Source of the DNA: an uncultured Eubacteriales bacterium
GTDB lineage: Bacteria; Bacillota; Clostridia; Peptostreptococcales; Anaerovoracaceae
DNA: 64,000 nt
Assembly: GCA_900545135.1 (NCBI GenBank)
Contig: UQXL01000012.1
Location: 1 to 64,000, forward strand
Direction: 5' to 3'
Both the position numbers and the translations under genes were made by a program. Within the stretch, counting starts at the first letter, position 1; the number at the start of each line of letters is the position of its first letter. Below the pieces are notes generated by a model, which did not search any database, was not told where the DNA came from, and was given only the letters and a program-made list of their open reading frames with translations. This document shows positions 35,191-44,850 of the stretch, one piece after another.

Positions 35191-35864
35191 CAATCAGTTC
35201 CTCCAATTCTGTATCCTATTCCTCTTATGGTCTCCACAAGGCTGCCGCACTCCTTGAGCTTAGCGCGGAGCGTCCTTATGTGAACGTCGACAGTCCTGTT
35301 TTCGCCGTCGAACTCATATCCCCATACATCACGCAGTATGGCGTCCCTGGTGAGAACCTTTCCTCTGTTCTGCACCAAAAGGCAGAGCAGCTCGAACTCT
35401 TTCAGCGTCAGAGTCACGTTTTCTTCTCCGGCTTTGATTATATGCTTGGCAGGGCAAAGATAGAGATTGCCTATCCTGTATTCTTTCTCGTCGCTGACAG
35501 GCTCCGTCCTCCTGAGAAGAGCCTTTACCCTGGCGATGAGCTCCATGGTGCCGAAAGGCTTGGTGACGTAATCATCGGCCCCTCCGTCCAGACCCACGAC
35601 TTTGTCGTATTCCGTGCCCTTGGCCGTCAGCATCATTATCGGCATATTTCTGGTTTCCGCTCCGCTCCTCAGCTTGGAAAGGACTGAAAGGCCGTCTTCT
35701 TCGGGAAGCATGATATCTAATATGGCCATGGCAGGCTTCTGTTCTTCCATGGCAGACCAGAACTCGCTGGGCTTTTCAAACCCTTTGGCGTCGAGTCCCG
35801 AATTATTGAGCGCATATATGACAAAATTCCTTATATTATTGTCGTCCTCCAGTAAATATATCAT
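35190..35864 (-). CDS. phoB: PhoB/PhoP-type response regulator
   Basis: 224 residues: receiver domain with the acceptor aspartate in MAILDIMLPEEDGL near residue 52 and lysine in MMLTAKG near 101, then an OmpR-type winged helix (TLTLKEFELLCLLVQNRGKVLTRD...RTVDVHIRTLRAKL). AGGAATTC with GGAGG lies before the ATG. It is coupled to the following kinase gene and is expected to bind the pst promoter region near 40040-40076. Confidence 0.93.
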   Translation of the reverse strand: MIYLLEDDNNIRNFVIYALNNSGLDAKGFEKPSEFWSAMEEQKPAMAILDIMLPEEDGLSVLSKLRSGAETRNMPIMMLTAKGTEYDKVVGLDGGADDYVTKPFGTMELIARVKALLRRTEPVSDEKEYRIGNLYLCPAKHIIKAGEENVTLTLKEFELLCLLVQNRGKVLTRDAILRDVWGYEFDGENRTVDVHIRTLRAKLKECGSLVETIRGIGYRIGGTD

Positions 35865-35883
35865 CTGAATTCCTCCGTCTGAA

Positions 35884-36561
35884 TCAGTTTTTCTCCTCGG
35901 ATTTCTCGTCAGGCTTTTCGTCGGGATGCTGTCCCGTAATGCTGTAGGCGACCCATTCCCCTATGTTGGTAGTATGGTCGGCTATCCTCTCAAGATACTT
36001 GGCGACCATCAGCAGGTCGAGATAGAGCTGTCCTTTTCCCGGTTCCTCTGAAATCATGACGATCAGGTCGCTCTTGACTTTGTCGAAATATCCGTCGACT
36101 ATGTTGTCATCCACTATGACCTTTTCCGCCAGTTCCAGATCTTTCTTGACGAAAGAGTCTACGCTTTCTGTGACCATCGACGAGGCAGCCCTGGCCATCA
36201 TCTGCAGATTGTCTTCCTGTGGAATTCCCTCCCCCTCTTCTATGTATCCGGCGATTTCAGCTATATCTTCGGCGTGGTCGCCTATCCTTTCCATGTCGCT
36301 TATCATCTTGAGGGCGGAGGAAATCACCCTCAGATCTCCCGCCACAGGCTGCTGCTGCAGCAGAAGTCTCATGCAGAGATTCTCTATCTCTCTTTCTTTC
36401 TGGTCTATCTGGCGTTCAGCCTCGAAGGCTTTTTCGGCCATATCCATATCGCCCTTGAAAAGCGCCTGCATCGCATACATCACAGCTTCCTCGCAGAGAG
36501 CTCCCATTGTTATCAGCTCTGCGTTGAGGGTCTCAAGCTGTTGATCGAATCTGTTTCTCAT
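35884..36561 (-). CDS. phoU: Phosphate uptake regulator PhoU
   Basis: About 225-residue, all-helical protein with two PhoU repeats (each with an E/DxxxD metal-binding motif; ERIGDHAEDIAE and ERIADHTTNIGEW are the repeat signatures). It links PstSCAB transport state to PhoR. The ATG at 36561 is preferred to an in-frame TTG further up; GGGTGA is upstream. It lies four bases after pstB. Confidence 0.93.
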   Translation of the reverse strand: MRNRFDQQLETLNAELITMGALCEEAVMYAMQALFKGDMDMAEKAFEAERQIDQKEREIENLCMRLLLQQQPVAGDLRVISSALKMISDMERIGDHAEDIAEIAGYIEEGEGIPQEDNLQMMARAASSMVTESVDSFVKKDLELAEKVIVDDNIVDGYFDKVKSDLIVMISEEPGKGQLYLDLLMVAKYLERIADHTTNIGEWVAYSITGQHPDEKPDEKSEEKN

Positions 36562-36565
36562 AAAA

Positions 36566-37315
36566 TCACCCAAACCTTCCCGTAATGTAATCTTCCGTTC
36601 TCTTATCCTCAGGAACGGAGAACAGTTTTTCAGTATCGTTGTATTCCACTACTTCTCCCAGGAGGAAAAAGGCGGTTCTGTCAGAAATTCTCGTGGCCTG
36701 CTGCATATTGTGAGTTACTATGACTATAGTATACTTGTCTTTCAGCTCCACCGCAAGGTCTTCAATTTTTGACGTAGAAATCGGGTCCAGCGCAGACGTC
36801 GGTTCGTCCATCAGGAGAACCTCCGGCTCCACGGCCAGAGCTCTGGCAATGCAGAGCCTCTGCTGCTGACCTCCGGAAAGTCCGAGGGCGCTTTTTTTCA
36901 GTCTGTCTTTCACCTCGTCCCAAATCGCGGCGTCCCTCAGAGATTTTTCCACTATCTCGTCAAGGGCGACTTTGGAGCGGATTCCATGGGTCCTCGGTCC
37001 GTAGGCTATGTTGTCGTAAACACTCATCGGAAAGGGATTCGGTTTCTGGAAAACCATACCCACTCTCTTCCTGAGCAGATTAACGTCCATGTCTTTATAT
37101 ATATTTTCTCCGTCCAGCTTTACTTCCCCCTCTATGCGGCATCCCTCCACCAGGTCGTTCATCCTGTTGAGAGTCTTGAGAAGCGTGGATTTTCCGCAGC
37201 CGCTGGGGCCGATGAAAGCTGTTATCTCTTTTTCTCTCATATCGAGATTTATATTTTTTAACGCCTGAAACTGGCCGTAGTATAAATCAAGATTTTTTAC
37301 CGTTAATTTGTCCAT
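36566..37315 (-). CDS. pstB: Phosphate ABC transporter ATP-binding protein
   Basis: 249-residue ATPase: Walker [10 protein letters not shown] near residue 35, signature [16 protein letters not shown], Walker [14 protein letters not shown], and the family-typical [29 protein letters not shown] precedes the ATG. Part of pstSCAB. Confidence 0.97.
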   Translation of the reverse strand: MDKLTVKNLDLYYGQFQALKNINLDMREKEITAFIGPSGCGKSTLLKTLNRMNDLVEGCRIEGEVKLDGENIYKDMDVNLLRKRVGMVFQKPNPFPMSVYDNIAYGPRTHGIRSKVALDEIVEKSLRDAAIWDEVKDRLKKSALGLSGGQQQRLCIARALAVEPEVLLMDEPTSALDPISTSKIEDLAVELKDKYTIVIVTHNMQQATRISDRTAFFLLGEVVEYNDTEKLFSVPEDKRTEDYITGRFG

Positions 37316-37332
37316 ATAATTTACCTCTTCAT

Positions 37333-38196
37333 CTACCTCTTGCTCGCAAGTTTTTTCGCCGCCACGCCTGAAAGAGCGTTTATCAGAATTACCACCACCA
37401 GCAGTACCACCGCCGTCGCGTAAGCCTGCTCGGTGTAAAGCCCCTCGTTCATCAGAGCGTACATGTGCACCGACAGGGTTCTGGTCGACGCGAACAAGCT
37501 GTCCGGCACCACCGGATTGGTTCCTGCCGTAAAAATCAGCGCAGCCGACTCCCCTACGATTCTTCCTATGGCCAGTATTACGCCTGCCAGGATTCCCGGT
37601 ACCGCCGAGGGAAGAACAATTTTAAATACCGTCCTCAGTCTTCCTGCTCCAAGGCCGAAGCTTCCCTCTCTGAAAGAGTCGGGAACAGAGAGCAGCGCTT
37701 CCTCAGTGGTCCTCATTATCAGCGGCAGTATCATTATAGCCAGCGTTATGGCTCCGGAAAGCAGCGTATATCCCCAATCAAGAGTCAGCACAAACAGCAC
37801 GTATCCGAACAGACCGTAGACTATCGACGGTATACCGGAAAGCGTCTCGGCCGTTATCCTCACGACTTTGACCAGCTTGTTGCCGCGTCTGGCGTATTCC
37901 ACCAGATATATGGCCGAAAAGACTCCCAGCGGCACTGCCAGCAGCAGCGAAAGAGCCGTCATGATCACGGTGTTGATGATAGCCGGCATCATCGAAACAT
38001 TCTGGCTGTTGTATTCCCAGTCGAACAATCCCGGCAGCGTCAAATTGGGAATTCCGTTATAGAGTATGTATATGATGAGGAACACAAGAACTGTTACAGT
38101 TATCAACGCGCTCAGGCAGACCAGCAGAAACAGCAGGCCTGAAAGCGGACTTCTCTTGTATTCCTTCATTTTCTGTGAAAAACTTCTGCCGCCCAT
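37333..38196 (-). CDS. pstA: Phosphate ABC transporter permease PstA
   Basis: 287 residues, six membrane helices, with the EAA-type loop [34 protein letters not shown]. The start shares one base with the stop of pstC (TGATG), GGAGGG upstream. Confidence 0.95.
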   Translation of the reverse strand: MGGRSFSQKMKEYKRSPLSGLLFLLVCLSALITVTVLVFLIIYILYNGIPNLTLPGLFDWEYNSQNVSMMPAIINTVIMTALSLLLAVPLGVFSAIYLVEYARRGNKLVKVVRITAETLSGIPSIVYGLFGYVLFVLTLDWGYTLLSGAITLAIMILPLIMRTTEEALLSVPDSFREGSFGLGAGRLRTVFKIVLPSAVPGILAGVILAIGRIVGESAALIFTAGTNPVVPDSLFASTRTLSVHMYALMNEGLYTEQAYATAVVLLVVVILINALSGVAAKKLASKR

Positions 38197-39047
38197 CAGT
38201 TGTCCCTCCTTCTAAGCAGAGAGAATGAAAGATTTATTATCAGGATGAAAACGAAAAGCACGACCGCAGTGGCTATCAGCGCGTTTCTGTGAATACCGTC
38301 CGAAGCGTATCCCATCTCCAGCACTATGTTTGCCGTCATCGTTCTCACTCCGGAAAGCAGCGAATCAGGTATTATAGCCTGATTTCCCGCTATGTATACC
38401 ACCGCCATGGTCTCGCCGATGGCTCTTCCTATACCCAGGATCACGCCGGCCAGTATGCCCGACTTGGCTGCCGGAAGCATGGTAAAGAACACGCTTCGCT
38501 CGTGGGTGGCTCCCAGCGCGAGGGAGCCCTCATAATAGCTCTCAGGCACAGCTCTCAGAGAGCTTTCCGCAACTCCTATGATCGTCGGTAATATCATTAT
38601 GGCCAGCAGTACAGAGGCGGTCAAAATGCCCTTGCCGCTGCCGCCGAAGATGTCCTGCACCACAGGCACGATCACCATAAGGCCGAAAAATCCGTATACT
38701 ATGGACGGGATTCCGGCCAGCAGGTCTACGGCTGGCTTTAATAATTTATACAGTCCTTTGGGACAGAACTTTGCCATGAAAACGGCGCAGAGTATGCCTA
38801 TGGGAACACCCAGAATGATGGCTCCCGCCGTCACGTAGATGCTTCCCAGGATCATCGGAAAGATTCCGAATTCACCCTCGAGAGGCTTCCACGTCGTTCC
38901 GCCCAGAAAATCGAACACGCCTATTTCCGCTATTGTCGGAAATCCCTTTGAAAATAGAAAGGCGCATATCACGATAACTGCAATTATGGATACCGTGGCA
39001 GAAGCCATGAAAATATATTTCATGGCTGTTTCAGAATATTTCTTCAT
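38196..39047 (-). CDS. pstC: Phosphate ABC transporter permease PstC
   Basis: 283 residues, six membrane helices. The GGTTWKPLEGEFGIFPMILGSIYVT region and the coupling loop AVPESYYEGSLALGATHERSVFFTMLPAAKSGIL are PstC signatures. It lies about 58 bases after pstS and overlaps pstA by one base. Confidence 0.95.
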   Translation of the reverse strand: MKKYSETAMKYIFMASATVSIIAVIVICAFLFSKGFPTIAEIGVFDFLGGTTWKPLEGEFGIFPMILGSIYVTAGAIILGVPIGILCAVFMAKFCPKGLYKLLKPAVDLLAGIPSIVYGFFGLMVIVPVVQDIFGGSGKGILTASVLLAIMILPTIIGVAESSLRAVPESYYEGSLALGATHERSVFFTMLPAAKSGILAGVILGIGRAIGETMAVVYIAGNQAIIPDSLLSGVRTMTANIVLEMGYASDGIHRNALIATAVVLFVFILIINLSFSLLRRRDN

Positions 39048-39105
39048 TTTTTTGCCTACCTTTTGTCATTGTTTGCTAATGCTTTTATGAAGACCGGAGT
39101 TCTGC

Positions 39106-39966
39106 CTACTCCCAAGTTGTCGTCTCGCCGGTGAAGATGCTGCGAATCTGTTCTGTGCTCAGGTCGTCAACGCTGTTTTCAGTGTTTACAATCACTGCGA
39201 TTCCGTCCAGGGCGATCTGCGTCTGCTCAACGCCTTTTGCAGTCTCTTCATCTTTCAAGTCTCTTGAAGCCATTCCTATATCACACGCACCCTCGATGGT
39301 GGAAGTGATTCCGGCTCCTGAACCTGTCTGCTGAATTTCTATCTCTACTCCGCTGTACATTTCCTTGTATGCGTCAGCCAATACTTCCATCACCGGCGCT
39401 ACTGAAGTTGAACCTGCAAGGACGATTCTTCCGGTCAGTCCATTCTGCTGAACATATTCTGCAGGGTTATCTACGTTTGAAATGTATCCTTCGCTGCTTA
39501 TGATGTCCTGACCTTCTTTACTCATGATGAAAGTTATGAAGTCTTTTGCCAGGTCGCTGAGCTCTGATCCCGTAACTACGTTGAAAGGTCTCACGATAGG
39601 ATAGTCGCCTGCTTTGATGTTTTCTACAGTAGCTTCAACTCCGTCCACCTTTATGGCCTTTACAGTGTCGTTGAGGGAACCCAGGGATATGTATCCGATA
39701 GCATTTACATTGCCTGCCACTGTGCTCATAACTACGGAAGTTGAAGAAGAGATTTCTGCGTTGGCAGTAGTGTTGTCCTTGTCGTCTACTTTGATTCCCA
39801 TCAGCTCGGTGAATCCGTCTCTCGTTCCTGAACCTTCTTCTCTGGAAATAACGGTGATTTCTCCGCCTTTCGCATCGCTGCCGCTGTCGTCGCCGCCGTT
39901 GCCGCAGCCTACGAGTGCAGTGAATGACATCACAAATACTAAGATTAAACCAATTACTTTTTTCAT
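39106..39966 (-). CDS. pstS: Phosphate-binding lipoprotein PstS, domain order permuted
   Basis: 286-residue lipoprotein (lipobox LVGC at residues 18-21). Both PstS halves are present but in swapped order compared with E. coli PstS: the SREEGSGTRDGF segment, normally in the C-terminal half, comes first (near 45), and the usual N-terminal VLAGSTSVAPVMEVLADAY segment lies near 185, with IALDGIAVIVN...IFTGETTTW at the very end. Phosphate-binding serines and TGSG loop are kept. AGGAGG precedes the ATG. First gene of the pst operon. Confidence 0.93.
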   Translation of the reverse strand: MKKVIGLILVFVMSFTALVGCGNGGDDSGSDAKGGEITVISREEGSGTRDGFTELMGIKVDDKDNTTANAEISSSTSVVMSTVAGNVNAIGYISLGSLNDTVKAIKVDGVEATVENIKAGDYPIVRPFNVVTGSELSDLAKDFITFIMSKEGQDIISSEGYISNVDNPAEYVQQNGLTGRIVLAGSTSVAPVMEVLADAYKEMYSGVEIEIQQTGSGAGITSTIEGACDIGMASRDLKDEETAKGVEQTQIALDGIAVIVNTENSVDDLSTEQIRSIFTGETTTWE

Positions 39967-40021
39967 TTCATTTTCCTCCTAGAAAATATCTTAATTTGTT
40001 TTTTCCTTGTTTACATCTCGT

Positions 40022-40076
40022 AGTATACTAAGTCAATGTTAAGTGTGAAATCTCGTTTTTGTTAAATGTGGGTTAA
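40022..40076 (-). promoter_or_regulatory. Candidate pst promoter with a PHO box
   Basis: On the minus strand a -10 TATACT (40022-40027) is preceded by TTAACA (40037-40042), TTCACA (40044-40049), TTAACA (40060-40065) and TTAACC (40071-40076). TT(A/T/C)ACA direct repeats are the PhoP/PhoB box of Gram-positives. They cover the -35 region, which fits PhoB-dependent activation. Confidence 0.6.
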
Positions 40077-40294
40077 AGATTTTTGGAGCTCGGCTTACGT
40101 ATTCCGTCCCGGCTCGCGCGGTTTGAACCGGGGGTATGCTTCAGGTTGCTGACGGCTTCCGCGGTCTGCCTCAGCTTGCACAGTCTGTCTCAGCTTGCGT
40201 GTCTCAGCCTTTTCGCCCTTATTACTGACTTTCTTAAATTATACGCATCTTCTGCTTGGTCATATTCATGGGCTCAGGATTTTAGTATCTGCGT

Positions 40295-40345
40295 TAAAAA
40301 ATAAAAAACGCGCGCGATTTTGACACATTCTCCTGTTCGCGCACG
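40295..40345 (-). terminator. Intrinsic terminator of the GTPase-nuclease gene
   Basis: On the minus strand CGTGCGCGA and TCGCGCGCG pair (one wobble) and are followed by TTTTTTATTTTTT. It lies 65 bases after the stop codon. The rest of 40077-40411 has CTCAGCTTGC repeats and no gene. Confidence 0.75.
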
Positions 40346-40411
40346 CTTGCAATTTCACTTATAAATTCGTCTCTCTGTCTTCAGTCTTCCCCTTGCTCCG
40401 CTTTAGACGCT

Positions 40412-43099
40412 TCACTGACCTCCCGGCAGCTTGCCGGCCAGCGGCCGGTTGAAAGATTTTTTCTGGCCTTTCAGAAGTCTGCGGATTTCTTCGGAGGCAG
40501 ACGACACCTCGGCATAGAATTCTCTGGCTGACATTCGCGCCGCACCGTCGCCGAGAGCCGCCATCTGCACAGGCATGTCGGAAGTAACGACGGTCACGCT
40601 GAAATCTCTTCCCATTCTGTACACGCTCTCTTCTATGAAACGGTCCGCTGTCTGTGCCTCTTTTGTATACACCACCTTGAGCTCGCCGTAATCCTGCACG
40701 CTGCCCTTGCTGCCGCTCACCTTGTATCCGTCAAAGACGACCGTCATGCCGACCTTTTTATAAGCGCGGTAATTCTCGAGAATCTCTATCAAGGTCTCTC
40801 TGGCGGAATCTATATTTTCCCCGGCCAGAGACGACAGTTCCTCCCATGCGAAAATCACATTATAGCCGTCGACTACGAAATAGTGTTCGCCTGCAGTTTT
40901 GGACGCTTTCTTGAGCTGAGGAAACTCTCCGCTCATTGTCTGCGGCCTTGCAGGCTTTCTGCTACCCCGGGAAATACGCTCCCGCCTCAAAGACTCGTCC
41001 CGCTTGCTCCTGCCGTAGGTCTTAAGAAATATTTCGTCCAGTTCTTTCTGGGAAACACTCTCCGCTGCGCCGCCGACCGCCGCCGAGCTTGCCGCCCGCC
41101 TGATTTCTTCTTCCTTTATATATCTTCCGTCCTCTGCCAGCCTGTAGCCGCTGTCCACATGGGCCATTTCGTCCACCTTTTCCCAGCTGACCAGAGTAGC
41201 ACTGCCGCCGGTGCAAAAAACAGAAGACGCAGGATTTTCCAAATCGCTTTCAAAATTATAGCCTTTTTCTTCTATCACTGTCTGGCTTTCCTGACATTCT
41301 CCGTACCCGCACGGAAAAGCGGAGAATCTTCCCAGGCCTTTCGTATAAGCGAGAACCTCCTGATGATAATCTTTGAGGTATTTCACAGGCCCTCTGCCGG
41401 TTACAACTGATATATCGTTATTTAACGATTCAGGTGCGTCGCACGAAGCTCCCAGCCTCTGCATGTCGGAAAGAACTCGCCCCACGCTGGCGCCGGGCAC
41501 TTCCGCGTAGAAATTGCATACCGGCTCCAGCAGGATGTTTTCCGCTTTGCACAGACCCTGACGCACGGCTCTGTAGGCAGCCTGGCGGAAATCTCCGCCC
41601 TCGGTATGCTTCAGATGAGCTTTTCCTCCTATAAGCGTTATTTTCATATCGGTAATAGGCGATCCCGTCAAAATGCCCAAATGCTGACGTTCCTGCAGGT
41701 TTGTCATTATCAGCCTCTGCCAGTTCCTGTCCAGTTTGTCCTCGCTTACGGCCGTATCAAAGACGAGACCTGAGCCGCGTTCCAGCGGCTCCATCAGTAC
41801 CTGAACTTCCGCGTAATGCCGGAGCGGTTCAAAATGGCCTATGCCGATGACCGGCCTGGCTATGGTTTCTTTGTATATGATTCCGCCCTCGCCGAAGTCT
41901 ATGTCCATATCGAATCGTTCTTTTACGATATGTTTGAGAATTTCAAGGGAAAGCCGCCCCATCACTTTGACGTGGATTTCCTGCAGCGACTCTTTCCACA
42001 GAATCTGAAGCGTAGGCTCTTCTTCCTCGATCTGCCTGAACTTCTGAAGCGCCGAAACCGCGTCAACGTTTTCCGGCAGGATAACTCTGTAGGTGAGCGC
42101 CGGTTCAAGCTGAGCTTTCACAGAGGATCTTTTTCCCTCCATTCCAAGACCCTGACCGGCATAAGTCGCGGAAAGGCCTGTGACTACGCAGACCGTACCG
42201 GCATGCGCCTCCGGGACTGACTCAAAGCTTCTTCCTGAATAGAGCCTTATCATGTCGATCTTTTCATCTTTTCCACTGTAAGATACAGGCATACGGCTGT
42301 ATATCCTGCCGCCCGTTATCTTCATGTGAGTCTGCCTTATGCCTTTCGAGTCTCTGCTTATCTTATATACTCTGGCTCCGAATTCTTCAGGATAATCAGG
42401 AGAAAGGGTGAGTTTCTCCAGAGTACGGAGGAACTCGCTCACGCCCTCGAGCTTCAGCGCAGAGCCGAAGCATATGGGAAAAAGATTTCTCTTTCGTATG
42501 GCAGAAGCAATCGCCGCTTCAGAAAGCTTCTCTGTTTCCAGAAATTCTTCCATAAGTCCCTCGTCGCAGACCGCTGCTTCTTCGCCGCTGGCCGCCTTTC
42601 CGTCCCAGAACTCCGCAAATCCTCCTCCCAGCCTGGAATTCAGCTCGTCCATGATCCTTTGCTTGTCCGTTCCCGCCTGATCCATCTTATTGACAAAGAT
42701 AAAGGCCGGAACGCCGTAGGCTTCAAGCAGTCTCCACAGAGTGACCGTGTGACCCTGAACGCCGTCGGCTCCGCTTATGATGAGGACAGCGTAATCAAGA
42801 ACGCCAAGAGTTCTCTCCGCTTCCGCGCTGAAATCCACATGACCCGGAGTATCCAAAAGAGTAAATTCCTTATCGCCGCAGGAAAACCCGGCTTCTTTGG
42901 AAAACACCGTTATCCCTCGGTTCTTTTCGATGGTATTGTTATCCAGAAAAGCCGTCTTATGGTCCACTCTGCCCAGCTTTCTGATAGCTCCTGAAGTATA
43001 TAAGATCGCTTCTGAGAGGGTCGTCTTGCCGGCGTCGACATGAGCCAGGAGACCGATGCAGATGTGCTTATTTTTTTTATTTGATGACGTATTTTCCAC
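40412..43099 (-). CDS. EF-G/TetM-like ribosomal GTPase fused to a Rae1-like NYN nuclease
   Basis: 895 residues. Residues about 10-660 are a translational GTPase of the tetracycline-resistance ribosomal-protection class: G1 AHVDAGKTT, G3 DTPGHVDF, G4 NKMD, then EF-G-like domains II-V. After a linker rich in Arg/Lys/Ser, residues about 737-875 match YacP/Rae1: FVVDGYNVIFAW, VVFDGYKV, YTKEAQTADRFIEE, VVTSD and SAREF, keeping the acidic nuclease residues. Rae1 cuts mRNA in the ribosomal A site, so a GTPase-guided ribosome-associated nuclease is a fair inference. Tetracycline resistance is not implied. The start is GTG with AAAGGGG upstream inside a long hairpin. Confidence 0.85.
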   Translation of the reverse strand: MENTSSNKKNKHICIGLLAHVDAGKTTLSEAILYTSGAIRKLGRVDHKTAFLDNNTIEKNRGITVFSKEAGFSCGDKEFTLLDTPGHVDFSAEAERTLGVLDYAVLIISGADGVQGHTVTLWRLLEAYGVPAFIFVNKMDQAGTDKQRIMDELNSRLGGGFAEFWDGKAASGEEAAVCDEGLMEEFLETEKLSEAAIASAIRKRNLFPICFGSALKLEGVSEFLRTLEKLTLSPDYPEEFGARVYKISRDSKGIRQTHMKITGGRIYSRMPVSYSGKDEKIDMIRLYSGRSFESVPEAHAGTVCVVTGLSATYAGQGLGMEGKRSSVKAQLEPALTYRVILPENVDAVSALQKFRQIEEEEPTLQILWKESLQEIHVKVMGRLSLEILKHIVKERFDMDIDFGEGGIIYKETIARPVIGIGHFEPLRHYAEVQVLMEPLERGSGLVFDTAVSEDKLDRNWQRLIMTNLQERQHLGILTGSPITDMKITLIGGKAHLKHTEGGDFRQAAYRAVRQGLCKAENILLEPVCNFYAEVPGASVGRVLSDMQRLGASCDAPESLNNDISVVTGRGPVKYLKDYHQEVLAYTKGLGRFSAFPCGYGECQESQTVIEEKGYNFESDLENPASSVFCTGGSATLVSWEKVDEMAHVDSGYRLAEDGRYIKEEEIRRAASSAAVGGAAESVSQKELDEIFLKTYGRSKRDESLRRERISRGSRKPARPQTMSGEFPQLKKASKTAGEHYFVVDGYNVIFAWEELSSLAGENIDSARETLIEILENYRAYKKVGMTVVFDGYKVSGSKGSVQDYGELKVVYTKEAQTADRFIEESVYRMGRDFSVTVVTSDMPVQMAALGDGAARMSAREFYAEVSSASEEIRRLLKGQKKSFNRPLAGKLPGGQ

Positions 43100-43105
43100 G
43101 AAAAT

Positions 43106-43157
43106 ACCCCTTTCTGCGCTGTGATGATTACTGTATTATCATAGCACAGAAAGGGGT
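43106..43157 (-). promoter_or_regulatory. Leader hairpin masking the ribosome binding site of the GTPase-nuclease gene
   Basis: ACCCCTTTCTG (43106-43116) and CAGAAAGGGGT (43147-43157) pair perfectly and the pairing extends inward with GCT/AGC and TGAT/ATCA to a six-base loop. On the coding strand the right arm is the AGAAAGGGG Shine-Dalgarno sequence, seven bases before the GTG. Opening of this stem would be needed for translation. Confidence 0.7.
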
Positions 43158-43219
43158 GAAAGTCGATATGAGTTCATCAGGCCGCATAACATAAAACGGT
43201 TTTGCTGAATTGCACCAAC

Positions 43220-44821
43220 TTAAATATCCACTCCCAAGATTTTGAGCTGTTCCATTATTTCTTTTTCGAGAGCTTGAATTTCAGTATTGTCCTGCTCAAG
43301 CTGCCTGCATACCGCGGCTATATCGACAGGAGCTTCCTCTTCAAAAGTATTTACATACCTTGGTATGTTCAAGTTGAATTCGTTTTTCTTTATCTCATCA
43401 TAAGACGCAACGTGCGCATATTTATCGATGTCTTTGCGCAGTTTGTACGTTTCCACGATTTTTTCAACATTATCATCGCTGAGATTATTCTGATTCTTGC
43501 CCTTTTCAAACTCTTTGCTGGCGTCTATGAACAATATATCCCTAGTCTTGCGGTTTTTCTTGAAAACTAAAACAACTGTAGGGATCCCCGTTCCGTAGAA
43601 CAAATTCGCAGGAAGTCCTATAACGGTGTCGAGGTAATTCTTTTCGATAATGGCTTCCCTGATTTTTCCCTCGGCGGCGCCTCTGAACAAAACACCATGT
43701 GGGAGCACTATCGCCATGGTTCCCGTGTTATTAAGATGATAGATACTGTGCAGTATAAAGGCGTAGTCTGCTTTTGATGCAGGCGCCAAATTACCGTATT
43801 TTGAAAATCTTTCATCTTTGAGTTTTGATTTTCTGTTATCCCACTTGGCAGAGTACGGAGGATTTGCCACCACCGCGTCAAAGCTGCGGGGCTGGTCGAT
43901 GCCTTGTCTGTCAGGGCCGTCAGGCCAATCTTGCTCCAATGTATCGGCATTGTTTAAATTCATGTTATTAAACGATACGTTGTGCATCATCAGATTCATT
44001 CTGGCGAGATTATACGTCGTCGTGTTCAATTCCTGACCGTAGAATTTTATCGCGCCCTCTCTGTCGCCGCCTGAAAGTTCTTCCCTAACGGTCAAAAGCA
44101 GAGAACCTGAACCCATGGCGGGGTCGTATACCATAAAAGAATCATTTGACACTTTCACGTCTGTTGTCACTATCTTGGCAAGAATTCTGCTTACCTGATG
44201 AGGTGTATAAAATTCCCCGCCTTTCTTGCCGGCGCTCGCAGCAAACTTACCAATTAGATATTCGTAAATTTCACCCAGTATGTCTCTTCCGTCTTCGCTC
44301 TTGTATTCGATGTCGTCCACCAGTTTCACTATATTGTTTAATGACTTTGCTCTGGCAGTCGTTGAGTTTCCGAGGCGCGAATCTCCGAGATTTATATCGT
44401 TGAAAATCCCCCGGAAGTCTTTATTTGATTCTTGATTGAGCTGGGTGTTTTTATTAAAATGGTCGAAAATAGTCTGATAATCGCTGGGGATTATCTGGGC
44501 TTCGTTTATCTTCTCATTAAGAGAAGCCCACGTGTCTTCAGGCTCAATGGCATAACCAAGGCTTTCTGCAATATCTTTAAGATACTCTTGCAAATCTTCT
44601 CCGCTTGCTTGCTCTTTGTAGGCTTCATTGACTGTCTGGCTCTTTTCTATGTCGATTACTTCGTTTTCAATCAGATATTTTTCCTGATGTTCCGACAGGT
44701 ATCTGTAAAACATGAACGCCAGAATATAGTTTTTAAACTCTGCCGCGTCCATATTTCCTCTAAGTTCGTTCGCCATCGCCCAAAGCTTGCTTGCTATGGT
44801 AGTAACATTATTGTTCGCCAT
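43220..44821 (-). CDS. hsdM: Type I restriction-modification methyltransferase subunit M
   Basis: 533-residue adenine-N6 methyltransferase: an N-terminal helical domain, SAM motif I VYDPAMGSGSLLLTV near residue 225, and motif IV NPPYSAKW near 320. GAGGAAAA precedes the ATG. Last gene of a leftward type I locus, 29 bases after hsdS. Methylates host DNA with two M and one S subunit. Confidence 0.95.
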   Translation of the reverse strand: MANNNVTTIASKLWAMANELRGNMDAAEFKNYILAFMFYRYLSEHQEKYLIENEVIDIEKSQTVNEAYKEQASGEDLQEYLKDIAESLGYAIEPEDTWASLNEKINEAQIIPSDYQTIFDHFNKNTQLNQESNKDFRGIFNDINLGDSRLGNSTTARAKSLNNIVKLVDDIEYKSEDGRDILGEIYEYLIGKFAASAGKKGGEFYTPHQVSRILAKIVTTDVKVSNDSFMVYDPAMGSGSLLLTVREELSGGDREGAIKFYGQELNTTTYNLARMNLMMHNVSFNNMNLNNADTLEQDWPDGPDRQGIDQPRSFDAVVANPPYSAKWDNRKSKLKDERFSKYGNLAPASKADYAFILHSIYHLNNTGTMAIVLPHGVLFRGAAEGKIREAIIEKNYLDTVIGLPANLFYGTGIPTVVLVFKKNRKTRDILFIDASKEFEKGKNQNNLSDDNVEKIVETYKLRKDIDKYAHVASYDEIKKNEFNLNIPRYVNTFEEEAPVDIAAVCRQLEQDNTEIQALEKEIMEQLKILGVDI

Positions 44822-44850
44822 AATTTTTTCCTCGCATTTTAAATATTTAT

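Noticed and set aside
40412..43099. Tetracycline resistance gene
   Set aside because: The protein is only distantly TetM-like and carries a nuclease domain; resistance cannot be claimed from this.
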